A stretch of 37,840 nt of DNA from NCBI GenBank assembly GCA_016793465.1, contig JAEUJW010000026.1, forward strand, positions 1 to 37,840, given 5' to 3'. This stretch comes from Myxococcales bacterium. GTDB lineage: Bacteria > Myxococcota > Polyangia > Nannocystales > Nannocystaceae. A program made the translations under genes and the position numbers. Shown here piece after piece: positions 1 to 7,822 of this stretch (its first letter is position 1; every line of letters begins with the position of its first letter). The notes under the pieces were generated by a model. It saw only the letters and a program-made list of their open reading frames with translations, searched no databases and was not told the DNA's origin.

Positions 1-24
1 TTGGTTGAGGGTCTGGAGGTCGAC

Positions 25-1287
25 ATGCTGACGAACGCTCAAGTCCGCGAGGCCAAGCCCCGCACGATCCGCTACGAGATCACCTGTGAATCCCTGCCCG
101 GTTTCATCCTGCGGGTGCTTCCGACTGGCAAAAAGGTCTTCTTTGCCAGGTACCGGGACGCCGAGGGGAAGGACCACCGGCACCGCCTCGGGCTCGCCGG
201 CCCCGGGTACGGCGTCGACGAAGCGCGCAGGGAGGCCATGGCGATCCTCGCGCGACGCGAGGCCCCGACGAGCGCCGGCGAGCCGAACCCGGCCGCGAGG
301 ACGGCCGCCACCGCGCCGATCAGCGTCCCGAAGTCGCTCACGATCCGCGAGTTCGCCTTGCGTTTTGAACAGGAACATATCGACATGTTCCTAAAGCCAG
401 AAACGGCGAGTCACTTCCGCAGCTCCCTGCGGCGGTACATCCTCCCGGTGCTCGGCGATCGTCCGCTCGACCAGGTCACTACACTCGAGATCCAGCAGCT
501 CGTGAACAAGCTCAAGCCGAAGCCGTGCGCGGCGAACTACGCCCGCTGCATCCTGAGCTGCCTGTTCACCAAGGCGATCAAGTGGCTGCCGGAGTTGGCG
601 GGCCGGGCCAACCCGGTGAAGGAGGTCAGCCGCTTCGCGGAGCGGGCCGTCGAGCGCTTCCTCAGCCCCGACGAGCGCGAGGCCCTCGAGGGCGTGCTCC
701 ACACCGCCGAGCGCACGCCGCCCGGACGCCAGGGGCACATCGGCCGGGACGGCGTCTGGGCGATCCGCCTGCTGTCCCTGACCGGCATGCGGCGCGACGA
801 GATTCGCGACCTCCGCTGGGAGCAGATCAACTGGCGGCAGAAGGTGCTGCGGCTCCCCGACTCGAAGACGGGCAAGCGAGAGATCGTTGCCTCAGACGAC
901 GTCATGGCGCTGCTCGGCAAGATCGGTCAGGCCAAGGGCCACCCTCAGCGCGGGCTCGTCGTCTGCTCGAAGAACGGCAAGAAGCTGCACAGCCTCGGGG
1001 CGACGTGGAGGCGGGTGCGCCTCCTCGCCGGCCTCCCCGACGACACGCGGATCCACGACCTGCGCCACTCGCTGGCCAGCGACGCGATCATGGACGGGGT
1101 CCCGCTCGAGGTCGTCGGCAAGATGCTCGGCCACAAGAACTACCGCACCACCCAGCGGTACTCGCACATCGCCGACACGGCGCTGCGTGAGGCGGTCAAC
1201 AAGACGGCCAAGACCATCATCCGCGCCGGGCAGGGCAGGACCGCCAAGTCGAAGCCCAGCAAGCTCAGCCGGCGCAAGTCGAGGTAG
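25..1287 (+). CDS. P4-type tyrosine recombinase (integrase)
   Basis: This is a site-specific recombinase that should integrate or excise a mobile island. The start is ATG 25, preceded by GGAGG at 15-19 with 5-nt spacing, giving 420 aa; an upstream TTG at 1 is in frame but has no visible support. The N-terminal ~90 residues look like the arm-DNA-binding domain of P4-like integrases (the LPGFILRVLPTGKKVFFARY stretch). A SAM-like core-binding domain follows (about 105-190), then the catalytic domain. The catalytic residues are all present: R256 (in TGMRRDEI), K281 (in SKTGKRE), H344 and R347 (HDLRH), H370 (LGHKN) and the nucleophile Y379 (QRYSHI). It therefore looks intact. It lies at the left edge of a window rich in defence genes, so it may be the integrase of that island, but no attachment-site pair was found inside the window. 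Confidence 0.93.
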   Translation: MLTNAQVREAKPRTIRYEITCESLPGFILRVLPTGKKVFFARYRDAEGKDHRHRLGLAGPGYGVDEARREAMAILARREAPTSAGEPNPAARTAATAPISVPKSLTIREFALRFEQEHIDMFLKPETASHFRSSLRRYILPVLGDRPLDQVTTLEIQQLVNKLKPKPCAANYARCILSCLFTKAIKWLPELAGRANPVKEVSRFAERAVERFLSPDEREALEGVLHTAERTPPGRQGHIGRDGVWAIRLLSLTGMRRDEIRDLRWEQINWRQKVLRLPDSKTGKREIVASDDVMALLGKIGQAKGHPQRGLVVCSKNGKKLHSLGATWRRVRLLAGLPDDTRIHDLRHSLASDAIMDGVPLEVVGKMLGHKNYRTTQRYSHIADTALREAVNKTAKTIIRAGQGRTAKSKPSKLSRRKSR

Positions 1288-1753
1288 ACGGTCGACCGCT
1301 CGACGTCCTCGACGTCGATCACGGAGGCGCCCAAGCTGACCAGCTCGGGCGCCTTCGATCGCTCGTCGGCCGCTCGGGACAGTCCGAGCGCGCTCGCTGC
1401 CGCGCCGTCGCCCCGTCCGAGTTTGGAGGGAGTACGTGCTGACTTCCTGCAGGGTCCCCGCCTCAGCGCGTCGAGTACGTTCGCGCGTGTGCGGACTACT
1501 GAGCAAGGGCCCATCGAGTCCGGATAGACTGCGCCTGGACGCCGCGCGAGAGCTGGTCAAGGCGCGCTGGAGAGCCTGAGAAGAACGGATCAAGTCCGGG
1601 TCAAGTAGTGCCCGATACGCGCCCGATACGCTCCCGCTCGGGTCCCGAGAAGCCCCCGATGCGGCCCCGGGACGTGCCCGCTACGCGCGCGCGTCGCCGA
1701 CCATCCCCAGCGTCCAGGCGGTCGGATATCTTGTTTGGCGGGGGATTTGGACC
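1288..1753. other. Intergenic region with hairpins, no gene seen
   Basis: I see no convincing gene in these 466 bases. Besides the hairpin at 1325-1354, CGCTCGG (1371-1377) pairs with CCGAGCG (1384-1390), and CTCGGG (1637-1642) pairs with CCCGAG (1644-1649). The element CCCGATACG occurs twice around 1611-1630, with a variant CCCGATGCG near 1655. The stretch could hold the attachment site of the integrase, but no second copy was found at the right side of the window. Confidence 0.4.
1325..1354 (+). terminator. Strong GC hairpin after the integrase
   Basis: AGGCGCCC (1325-1332) pairs with GGGCGCCT (1347-1354). Inside, AGCTG (1334-1338) pairs with CAGCT (1341-1345), giving 13 base pairs with one A/C mismatch. 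It begins 38 nt after the integrase stop. No T-run follows, so it may be a terminator without a U-tract or a structured recombination element. Confidence 0.5.
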
Positions 1754-2989
1754 ATGGCGGGGAGAACGATGGACGGGCAAACGCGGCGGCCGCCCGCCGA
1801 GGTGAGGGCCGCCGAACTCACCGAGCACTACGCCCGGATCCTCGGCCGACAGGTGGACCTCCGCGTGTCCGCCGTCGTCCGGACCTGCCTCCGCCGGCTC
1901 CCCGCGCGCCTCCCGATCCGCGGCGGCGACCGGCGCGCCGTCGAGGCGTTGATCGAGCGCTTGTTGCGGCTCGGGGACGTCGGCTCGCCAAACCTCGTCG
2001 GCGCGTCCAGCCAGATCGACGCGGACATCGCCCGTCGGCTCGGTGAGGCCACCGGCGACCCCCGGGGCGTCTACCGTGCGCTGCGGGCGATGCTCGGGCA
2101 CACGGCCCTCGTCGTGCGCCACAGCCGGCAGATCTGGGAGCTGCGCCTGGCCAGCCTCTCAGACGCGACCTCCGAGGTCCACCGGGCCCTGGTCGCCGAG
2201 ACGCCGGCACTCTACTGCCTGCCGACGCTGGACCCTGTGGCGATCGAACCGGCGGCCGAGCAGGTCCCGGTCGCGCCGCCCGGCTCGGACCCTTCGGCCG
2301 AACTGCTCGCCGAGCTCGCCCGACTTAGCGACGAGCTGACGGTCGAGCGCCAGTCGCGAGTCGTGGCCGACCAGCGGCGGGCGGCCGCCGAGGCCGAGCG
2401 GGAGCTGCAGCGCCGAGCCCGTGACGAGGAACGCCAAGCGCTCGAGGAGGCGGAGCGGCGAGCGCAGGAGACCGCCCTCGAGCTGGCCGAGGCCCGGCGG
2501 GAGCTGGACGGTATCCGCCAGGCGCAGGCCGCCGACGCGGACAAGCTTCGGGAGTTGGTCGAGGGCCAGCGGATCCCGGAGGCGGCGACCTACCTCGCGG
2601 CGCGCATGCTCGGCCTCAATCTCGACGAATCGGCAAAGACTCTCCTCTCGCTCGTGCAATCCGCCGTCGCCGAGGATGCGCCCATGGCATCCGCGGTGTC
2701 GATGTTGGACGTGGCCCCCGCGCCTGCAGCGACCCCCACCGCGGCCACCGTGATGGCCGAACTCCCTCAGCCAGCGACCTCCGGCACGACGGAACCGCAG
2801 CAGCCGTCGCCGCGACGCTCGCACGTGAGGGAGCGGCCGCTGACGAGCCAGGCGCCGGTCTTCGCAACGGTCGGCGTCGACCGCGACCAACCGCGGCCAG
2901 AGCCCCACCTGAGCCCGGACAAGGTCGGACGGAACTCTCCTTGTCCGTGCGGGTCCGGCAAGAAGTTCAAGCGGTGTTGCGGTCCTTGA
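1754..2989 (+). CDS. Coiled-coil protein with C-terminal SEC-C zinc motif
   Basis: A 411-aa protein of unknown role. The N-terminal ~140 residues are predicted helical and match no family I recognise. Residues about 180-285 form a long charged coiled coil (repeated Glu/Arg/Ala heptads such as ELARLSDELTVERQ). A Pro/Thr-rich linker follows. The last residues form a SEC-C motif, CPCGSGKKFKRCC, with C397, C399, C408 and C409 as zinc ligands; this module occurs at the C-terminus of SecA and in many unrelated proteins, where it binds zinc and contacts partners. ATG 1754 has a GGGGA 8-9 nt upstream; ATG 1769 also has GGGGAG just upstream and is a real alternative. It stands alone between the integrase and a convergent mini-operon, so context gives no function. 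Confidence 0.8.
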   Translation: MAGRTMDGQTRRPPAEVRAAELTEHYARILGRQVDLRVSAVVRTCLRRLPARLPIRGGDRRAVEALIERLLRLGDVGSPNLVGASSQIDADIARRLGEATGDPRGVYRALRAMLGHTALVVRHSRQIWELRLASLSDATSEVHRALVAETPALYCLPTLDPVAIEPAAEQVPVAPPGSDPSAELLAELARLSDELTVERQSRVVADQRRAAAEAERELQRRARDEERQALEEAERRAQETALELAEARRELDGIRQAQAADADKLRELVEGQRIPEAATYLAARMLGLNLDESAKTLLSLVQSAVAEDAPMASAVSMLDVAPAPAATPTAATVMAELPQPATSGTTEPQQPSPRRSHVRERPLTSQAPVFATVGVDRDQPRPEPHLSPDKVGRNSPCPCGSGKKFKRCCGP

Positions 2990-2991
2990 GC

Positions 2992-3003
2992 GCCGGTTCC
3001 GGC
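2992..3003 (+). terminator. Short GC hairpin after the SEC-C gene
   Basis: GCCGG-TT-CCGGC begins three bases after the stop codon. It is a short stem with a two-base loop and no T-run, so it is only a weak terminator candidate. Confidence 0.25.
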
Positions 3004-3131
3004 AGCGCAGATCTTAGCGAAGCTGACAGCGGTGGGTTTGAAGGCGATGACACGCCGAACGACGCCGATGACGATCGTCATGGAATGCGTGTTCGAAGAA
3101 ATCGAACTGCTACTTTGCAACCAATAAGAAC

Positions 3132-3150
3132 GCCGGCCTCCATGGCCGGC
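3132..3150 (-). terminator. Rho-independent terminator of the mini-operon
   Basis: GCCGGCC (3132-3138) pairs perfectly with GGCCGGC (3144-3150) around a 5-base loop. Read on the minus strand, the stem is followed by the T-rich GTTCTTATT. It lies 23 nt past the stop of the minus-strand gene ending at 3174, where a terminator is expected. It may also stop transcription from the SEC-C gene on the other strand. Confidence 0.65.
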
Positions 3151-3173
3151 TGCGTGTCTTCGTCCTTGGGCCC

Positions 3174-3398
3174 CTACCGCGTCTCTCGTGCGGTCGAATA
3201 CGACTCGAGCGCGCGGCCGAAGTCGATCGGTGATGCGAACGAATAGACCCTTGCGAGCGGCTTCGCGGAGGACTGGACCTTGACTCTCACCGGGTCGGGT
3301 TGGTGAATCGGGTATTGTCGAATCTCCTCCACGTTGGCCGCGCTGATCGTGAGGATTTCGCCTCCGGGGAAACGAAGCTCAACTGCAAGAGCCGGCAT
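3174..3398 (-). CDS. Small protein, second gene of mini-operon
   Basis: A 74-aa protein that I do not recognise. It begins with a beta-rich stretch (ALAVELRFPGGEILTISAANV) and has no membrane segment or Cys cluster. Its ATG (3398-3396) overlaps the TAA of the upstream gene as TAATG, a typical translational-coupling arrangement, which supports both reading frames as real. The upstream partner carries a similar segment (ARFRFPDGAMVEIHM), so the two may be distantly related beta-rich proteins. A terminator follows at 3150-3132. Function is unknown; the small paired genes opposite a MerR-like regulator could be a toxin-antitoxin-like or phage-regulatory set, but nothing shows this. Confidence 0.6.
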   Translation of the reverse strand: MPALAVELRFPGGEILTISAANVEEIRQYPIHQPDPVRVKVQSSAKPLARVYSFASPIDFGRALESYSTARETR

Positions 3399-3631
3399 TA
3401 GTTCGCCCTCCCCAGAAGCCGCAACGGGCCGTCATTGCCCGACCCGTCCGGAAGTTTGAGGACGAACCAGGGTTCGCTCTTGTTGTTGAATTCGACGCGC
3501 GCGACCTCATGAGAGCGCGGCATATGAATTTCGACCATGGCGCCGTCTGGAAACCTGAACCGAGCGGCCCGTCCGGTGTTGACCGGCTCGTCGTCGCTCG
3601 CCTCGACATCGATCTCGATCTCCTGCGTCAT
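3398..3631 (-). CDS. Small acidic protein, first gene of mini-operon
   Basis: A 77-aa protein of unknown function starting MTQEIEIDVEASDDEP. The start is chosen at ATG 3631, with ATG 3634 directly before it; AAGGA and a stronger AAGGAGG lie within 15 nt upstream. A longer frame reaches 3730 but has no ribosome site and would run through the repeat tract. The N-terminus is acidic, and the middle is beta-rich (RFRFPDGAMVEIHM, then EPWFVLKLPDG). Its stop overlaps the start of the next gene. The tandem repeats at 3637-3677 sit in its leader and include the ribosome-binding site, so expression is probably controlled there, perhaps by the divergent MerR-like protein. Confidence 0.6.
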   Translation of the reverse strand: MTQEIEIDVEASDDEPVNTGRAARFRFPDGAMVEIHMPRSHEVARVEFNNKSEPWFVLKLPDGSGNDGPLRLLGRAN

Positions 3632-3636
3632 CATTT

Positions 3637-3677
3637 CCTTCGCACCTCCTTCGTACTTCTTAGTACTCCTTCGTACT
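3637..3677. repeat. Four tandem ~10-bp repeats, likely operator
   Basis: Four contiguous units are CCTTCGCACCT (3637-3647), CCTTCGTACT (3648-3657), TCTTAGTACT (3658-3667) and CCTTCGTACT (3668-3677). The period is one helical turn. They lie between the divergent mini-operon and the MerR-like gene and overlap the ribosome-binding site of the mini-operon, which suits a regulator-binding site. Confidence 0.6.
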
Positions 3678-3746
3678 ACTTGATACGCAGAAGACCCGCA
3701 AGGCCTGTTCTTGAGAGCGCAGGCGCACACCTGCTAAGGTCACCCC

Positions 3747-4031
3747 GTGCCCTCCTGGACCACGACCACGGCCGAAATCGCGGAGCGAGTGGGCGTGACA
3801 GGCAAAACCGTGCGCGAATGGGCAAAACGTGGACTCCTACCCACCCCACGGACCTCGTACCGAGGTCGGCGCGGGCGGGTGGCGCTCTGGCCAGCCACGG
3901 CGATCGAGCAAGCCGTATGGGTTCACGGACAGCTCGAGGCAGGCGTCCCCATCTCTGAGATCCTGGAGATCCTGAGTCGTCCTGAGGTCAAGGCCGCGCT
4001 CGACGCGGGCGAGTTCACGCCGCCGGCTTGA
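3747..4031 (+). CDS. MerR-like helix-turn-helix protein
   Basis: A 94-aa DNA-binding protein. The start is GTG 3747 with AAGG seven nt upstream. Residues 7-35 (TTAEIAERVGVTGKTVREWAKRGLLP) form a winged helix-turn-helix of the MerR/excisionase type, in which the second helix reads DNA and RGRRGRV would be the wing. The C-terminal helix (ISEILEILSRPEVKAAL) probably dimerises. The protein is too short for a full MerR with an effector-binding domain, which makes it a simple repressor, an excisionase-like factor or an antitoxin. It faces the mini-operon across the 10-bp repeats, the obvious candidate binding site. Confidence 0.75.
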   Translation: MPSWTTTTAEIAERVGVTGKTVREWAKRGLLPTPRTSYRGRRGRVALWPATAIEQAVWVHGQLEAGVPISEILEILSRPEVKAALDAGEFTPPA

Positions 4032-4121
4032 CCGGATGTGCGGACTCGCGCGGGGAGTCGACCCTGAAGCTCAATTCGGTCAGCTCGCATCGGGCTGATC
4101 CGTTGAGGCGGGAACGGCCGC

Positions 4122-4151
4122 TAGACAGTGTCTCCATGAGGCCCCTATAGT
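4122..4151 (+). promoter_or_regulatory. Sigma70-like promoter with palindrome at -35
   Basis: TAGACA (4122-4127) and TATAGT (4146-4151) are 18 nt apart, and each matches the housekeeping consensus at five of six positions. Transcription would begin near 4158, 35 nt before the kinase start. The -35 box overlaps a perfect palindrome AGACA-G-TGTCT (4123-4133), a possible operator. Confidence 0.5.
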
Positions 4152-4192
4152 CCAGCTGCGCGAGGGCGCGCGTCGTCCAGGAGAGGTCCACG

Positions 4193-5743
4193 ATGTCGAG
4201 CACCAGCCCCAGGTTCCGGCTCGTCGAGGTCGACGACCTCACCGCGGAGCAGGGCGAGACCGCGGAGGACGATCTCATCGGCAGCTCGATCGCCGGGCGC
4301 TACACCATCCTGGCGCACCTCGGCGGCGGCGGAATGGCCGACGTCTACCGCGCCCGCGACGAGGAGCTTGACATCGATGTCGCCATCAAGCTGCTGAGAC
4401 CGGACATCGCCACCGGCGAAATGCGCGCTCGAATGGTGCAGGAAGCCCGGGCCGCCGCGAAGGTTCGCCACCCGAATCTCGTGCGGGTGTACGGCACCGG
4501 CACGACGGCCTACTCCGCATATATCGCCATGGAGTTGCTCGACGGCCCGAACCTCGAGATGTACCTGCGTGAGCGTCCCGGAGGGCGTCTCCCCTGGAAC
4601 GAGGCGCTCGACCTGCTCCTGCCCGCGTTGGAGGCCCTCCACGCGGTCCACGAGCGGGGCTACGTCCACCGCGACATCAAGCCCGGCAACATCCTCGTCG
4701 CCCGCGAGCCCGGCTGTCCGCCGCGGGCCGTCGTGATCGACCTCGGCCTGGCCAAACCCGACCGCGCTCTTCGGGACGCCGCGGGCCCGCCGACGACCGA
4801 GGTCGGGCGCGTGCTGTGCACCCCCGGCTACGCCTCGCCTGAACAAGCGGCCCAACTCCCCGTCGATCGACGGTCGGACGTGTACTCGATGGCCATCACC
4901 CTTTACCGGGTGCTCGCCGGCCGCCCACCCTTCCACCACGCTCACGGCAAGCCCATCTACGTGTGGTTCCACCACCACGTCAACGTCGACCCGACGCGGC
5001 TCGTCGACGTGGCCGGGGATGCGGACATCCCCTCAGCGATCATGAAGATCGTCGAGTCGGCGCTGGAGAAGGACCCCGCCGATCGACCGCAGTCCATGCT
5101 GGCGTTCGCCGAGGCGCTGCAGTCCGCGGCCGCCGCCTCGACGCCCGCATCACGATCACCGTTCCACCGCTGGCCTCTCGGCATCGTGCTCGTGTATGCC
5201 GTGCTTCTGCTGTTCGCCTGGCGGATGGCCCAGGCCCCAGGCGAAGGCCCCAGCTCGAACGAGACGAGGGAAGCACTCCGCGACTGCATCGAGTCGCCTG
5301 TGACGACCGAGGCCGCGGGCCCCACCATCTCGACGACGTCCTCGGATCCACCCGCGCTGACTTCTCCTACACTGCCTGATCAGAGCGCGCCCACGCCTGC
5401 GGTCGAGAAGTCCACGCCCGCGACGCTGCCCGCAGTGGACGTGCACGACCCGCCAGTCGCGCGACGCCCCGATCCCGTTGCCCTTGCCCACCGGGCGGTT
5501 GCCCGGCGTGTCGGAGCCGTCCAGGCGTGCGTCGACAGCGAGATCAACAGCATCGAACGCCTCGCCGCCACCGTGAACATCGACGCCGCCGGACGCGTCT
5601 CTGCCCACATCGACGGCGCCGCGGACACCCCCCTCAGCCGCTGCCTCGCCCATGCTCTCCAGCACAGCATGGCATCCCCCCCGCCCCAACCGCTCTCCTT
5701 CGTCCACGTCTTCAAGCTGCGCTCGAAGCCTGGCCAGCCGTGA
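4193..5743 (+). CDS. Membrane Ser/Thr protein kinase
   Basis: A 516-aa eukaryotic-like (Hanks-type) kinase. ATG 4193 follows GGAGAGG at 7-nt spacing. The kinase domain covers about 37-310: glycine loop (HLGGGGMADVY), K66 in VAIKLL, HRD at 159-161 (HRDIKPGN) and the metal-binding motif as DLG (183-185) in place of DFG, then TPGYASPEQ. Catalytic residues are otherwise complete, so it is probably active. One membrane segment follows (about 327-346), then a Pro/Ser/Thr-rich linker. The last ~90 residues (VGAVQACVDSEINSIERLAATVNIDAAGRV) resemble the TonB-like domain common at the end of myxobacterial secreted and gliding proteins. The arrangement is a cytoplasmic kinase with an extracytoplasmic domain. 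It overlaps the next gene by 4 nt. Confidence 0.92.
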   Translation: MSSTSPRFRLVEVDDLTAEQGETAEDDLIGSSIAGRYTILAHLGGGGMADVYRARDEELDIDVAIKLLRPDIATGEMRARMVQEARAAAKVRHPNLVRVYGTGTTAYSAYIAMELLDGPNLEMYLRERPGGRLPWNEALDLLLPALEALHAVHERGYVHRDIKPGNILVAREPGCPPRAVVIDLGLAKPDRALRDAAGPPTTEVGRVLCTPGYASPEQAAQLPVDRRSDVYSMAITLYRVLAGRPPFHHAHGKPIYVWFHHHVNVDPTRLVDVAGDADIPSAIMKIVESALEKDPADRPQSMLAFAEALQSAAAASTPASRSPFHRWPLGIVLVYAVLLLFAWRMAQAPGEGPSSNETREALRDCIESPVTTEAAGPTISTTSSDPPALTSPTLPDQSAPTPAVEKSTPATLPAVDVHDPPVARRPDPVALAHRAVARRVGAVQACVDSEINSIERLAATVNIDAAGRVSAHIDGAADTPLSRCLAHALQHSMASPPPQPLSFVHVFKLRSKPGQP

Positions 5744-6645
5744 CCGCGATGCACTCCGTCCTCGCCCTGGCCCTGTTCCTCGTCGAACCGCCGCGGAGCC
5801 TGTCGCCGGAGGCCGGTGAACACAACACGCGTGCGATGCAACACTACGACGCCGGGCAATTCGGGCCCGCGGTCGACGAGTTCTACGCGGCCTATCAATC
5901 CATGCCCGACGCTCGCCGAGATCGCGAAGGTCGCCTCCTCCTGTTGGGCTCGATGCGCGCGACTCTCCTCGCCCAATACAAACAGACCGGCGAGCCCGCG
6001 CCGCTGTGTCGCTTGCAGAAGATCCTGGGGGAGCACCTCGACGCTCTTACCGCCGCATATCCAGATGAACCGGAGATGCAGGAGGCCCACAGCGTCCGCG
6101 CCCGTCACGACGAGGTGACGCAGCAGCTCGCAGCCATCGGCCCCACCGCCTGCGAGCCGCCTCCCCCGGCCGTCCCAACGCCCGTGGTCGCGGCGCCCAC
6201 GACCGGGTCGGCAGCACCAGCCCCGGCACCCCCGCCGAAGGTCGTGGCGGCCTCGACTCCCGACGCCATCCCACCACGGCACCTAAAAATCGCTGGCGGC
6301 GTCACACTCGGTCTCGGCGTCGTGCTGCTAGGCGTGATGACCTACGGGGTCATCGCCGAGACTCGCACTCTCAGTCGAGCGAACAAGATCCGCGACGCAT
6401 CACCCGACTGCCCCTTCTCCCCGGACCAGTGGGCCGCGCTGCAGGACCTCCACAGCGACGCCCTCGCCGGCCGTCGCCTAGCGATCGGTGCCGGGATCGC
6501 CGCGGGCGTGACGGCCGCGCTCGGTGGAACACTGCTCGGACTGGGACGTCGTTCTGAACGGACCAAACGCTGGTCCGCGGCGCCTTGGTGGTCCCCCATG
6601 GGGGCCGGCCTCACCCTCCACGTACGGCTCGGTGCCGCGCGTTGA
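5740..6645 (+). CDS. Secreted/membrane protein with two C-terminal TM helices
   Basis: A protein of 301 aa (298 from ATG 5749) that I do not recognise as a named family. GTG 5740 overlaps the kinase stop; ATG 5749 is the alternative. The start MHSVLALALFLVEPP is signal-peptide-like. Residues about 25-120 (HNTRAMQHYDAGQFGPAVDEFYAAYQSMPDARRDREGRL) look like TPR-type helix pairs. A Pro/Ala-rich linker follows, then two hydrophobic helices, IAGGVTLGLGVVLLGVM and LAIGAGIAAGVTAALGG. This order (TPR, low-complexity linker, two C-terminal TM helices) is frequent in myxobacteria next to Hanks kinases. Coupling to the kinase suggests a partner in the same envelope signalling unit. Confidence 0.75.
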   Translation: MTAMHSVLALALFLVEPPRSLSPEAGEHNTRAMQHYDAGQFGPAVDEFYAAYQSMPDARRDREGRLLLLGSMRATLLAQYKQTGEPAPLCRLQKILGEHLDALTAAYPDEPEMQEAHSVRARHDEVTQQLAAIGPTACEPPPPAVPTPVVAAPTTGSAAPAPAPPPKVVAASTPDAIPPRHLKIAGGVTLGLGVVLLGVMTYGVIAETRTLSRANKIRDASPDCPFSPDQWAALQDLHSDALAGRRLAIGAGIAAGVTAALGGTLLGLGRRSERTKRWSAAPWWSPMGAGLTLHVRLGAAR

Positions 6646-6686
6646 CCCTCCATCGGAGACACACGACGATCCCCAGGATGTCTCAC

Positions 6687-7811
6687 ATGAAGCGCCCCCG
6701 TTTCCTGCTCATCTCGATCGGTCTGTCATCCTTGCTGTCCAACTGTTCCCAGGGCGACGGCGCAGGAGGTACCCCTCTCGAAGATGCATCGTCGAGCAGT
6801 TCGACCTCGGGCCCGGCGGTCGATCCGATCGACAGTACCCCGACAACCACAGAGACGACCGGTTCTGCCACGACGGGCACTCTCTCGACAGCCACCACCT
6901 CGGTGGCTCCGGAGAGCGACGGGTCGGGTGAGTCCGGAAGCAGCACAACCGCGGAGACATCCTCGAGCGGCGATACGGATGGCTCGACCGAGAACTGTGG
7001 GAACAGCGTTCTGGATCCGGGTGAAGAGTGCGACGATGGGTATGCCAAGAACAGCAACACCACCGGTATGTGCACCATGGCTTGCAAAATCCCGGTGTGC
7101 GGCGACGGCTTGGTATGGCAGGACCACGAAGACTGCGATTCTGGGCCGAACAACAATGATAGCTCGTACAATGGGTGCACGACTAATTGTTCGCTAGGTC
7201 CGCACTGTGGGGATAGCATCGTTCAGGACATGGAGGAATGCGATGTGGGACCGGCCAACGGCACCGGTGAGTCCCCCTCGGAGGACGGCGTAGCATGCGA
7301 GTCGTTCTGCCGATTTTCGGCCAAACTGGTGTTCATCACGAGCCTTGAGTATACGGGCAAGGACGTCAATGGTGTCACGGGGGCGCATCAACACTGCAAA
7401 GATCGAGCCGCCGCTGCGGCGCTCGACAACTCTGATAAATTCAAGGCGTTCATCAGCGCTGCTGAGGTCTACCCCGCGGACTCCGAGCAGTTCGCCCACG
7501 CGACGCTTCCCTATGTCCGCCTCGATGGAATCCGCGTCGCCGACGACTGGCAGGACCTCGTGTCCGAAGGCCCCACGTCTGGGATCACAATCTCCGAAGA
7601 GAAAAAAACGCTCGAAGCTAAATTTGTGTGGACGGGTACTGACCCGAAAGGTGAGTTGTTCCTCCCCGAGCATACTTGCGCCGGTTGGTCCAGCGACTCG
7701 CCGGCCATGAAAGGCGCGGTGGGTTGGTCCGTCGCTGGCCCCACACAGTGGACGAGCGAAACGCTCCTGTCGTGTGATTACACGGGGCGGCTCTATTGTT
7801 TCGAACAGTGA
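6687..7811 (+). CDS. Lipoprotein with Cys-rich repeats and DUF1554-like domain
   Basis: A 374-aa predicted lipoprotein. ATG 6687 has AGGA 8 nt upstream; ATG 6678 is in frame just before. The signal peptide ends at a lipobox LSNC with the lipid-bearing C20. Then comes a long Ser/Thr/Gly/Glu-rich stalk (about 28-105) and two to three Myxococcus-type cysteine-rich repeats (CGNSVLDPGEECDDG, VCGDGLVWQDHEDCDSG, HCGDSIVQDMEECDVG). The C-terminal domain (KLVFITSLEYTGKDVNGVTG to RLYCFEQ) resembles the DUF1554 / collagen-endostatin-like fold found in surface lipoproteins of Leptospira and myxobacteria. Base composition around 7120-7640 is less GC-rich than its neighbours. It probably sits on the outer membrane. 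A paralogue follows 11 nt later. Confidence 0.85.
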   Translation: MKRPRFLLISIGLSSLLSNCSQGDGAGGTPLEDASSSSSTSGPAVDPIDSTPTTTETTGSATTGTLSTATTSVAPESDGSGESGSSTTAETSSSGDTDGSTENCGNSVLDPGEECDDGYAKNSNTTGMCTMACKIPVCGDGLVWQDHEDCDSGPNNNDSSYNGCTTNCSLGPHCGDSIVQDMEECDVGPANGTGESPSEDGVACESFCRFSAKLVFITSLEYTGKDVNGVTGAHQHCKDRAAAAALDNSDKFKAFISAAEVYPADSEQFAHATLPYVRLDGIRVADDWQDLVSEGPTSGITISEEKKTLEAKFVWTGTDPKGELFLPEHTCAGWSSDSPAMKGAVGWSVAGPTQWTSETLLSCDYTGRLYCFEQ

Positions 7812-7822
7812 AAGTACGACCT

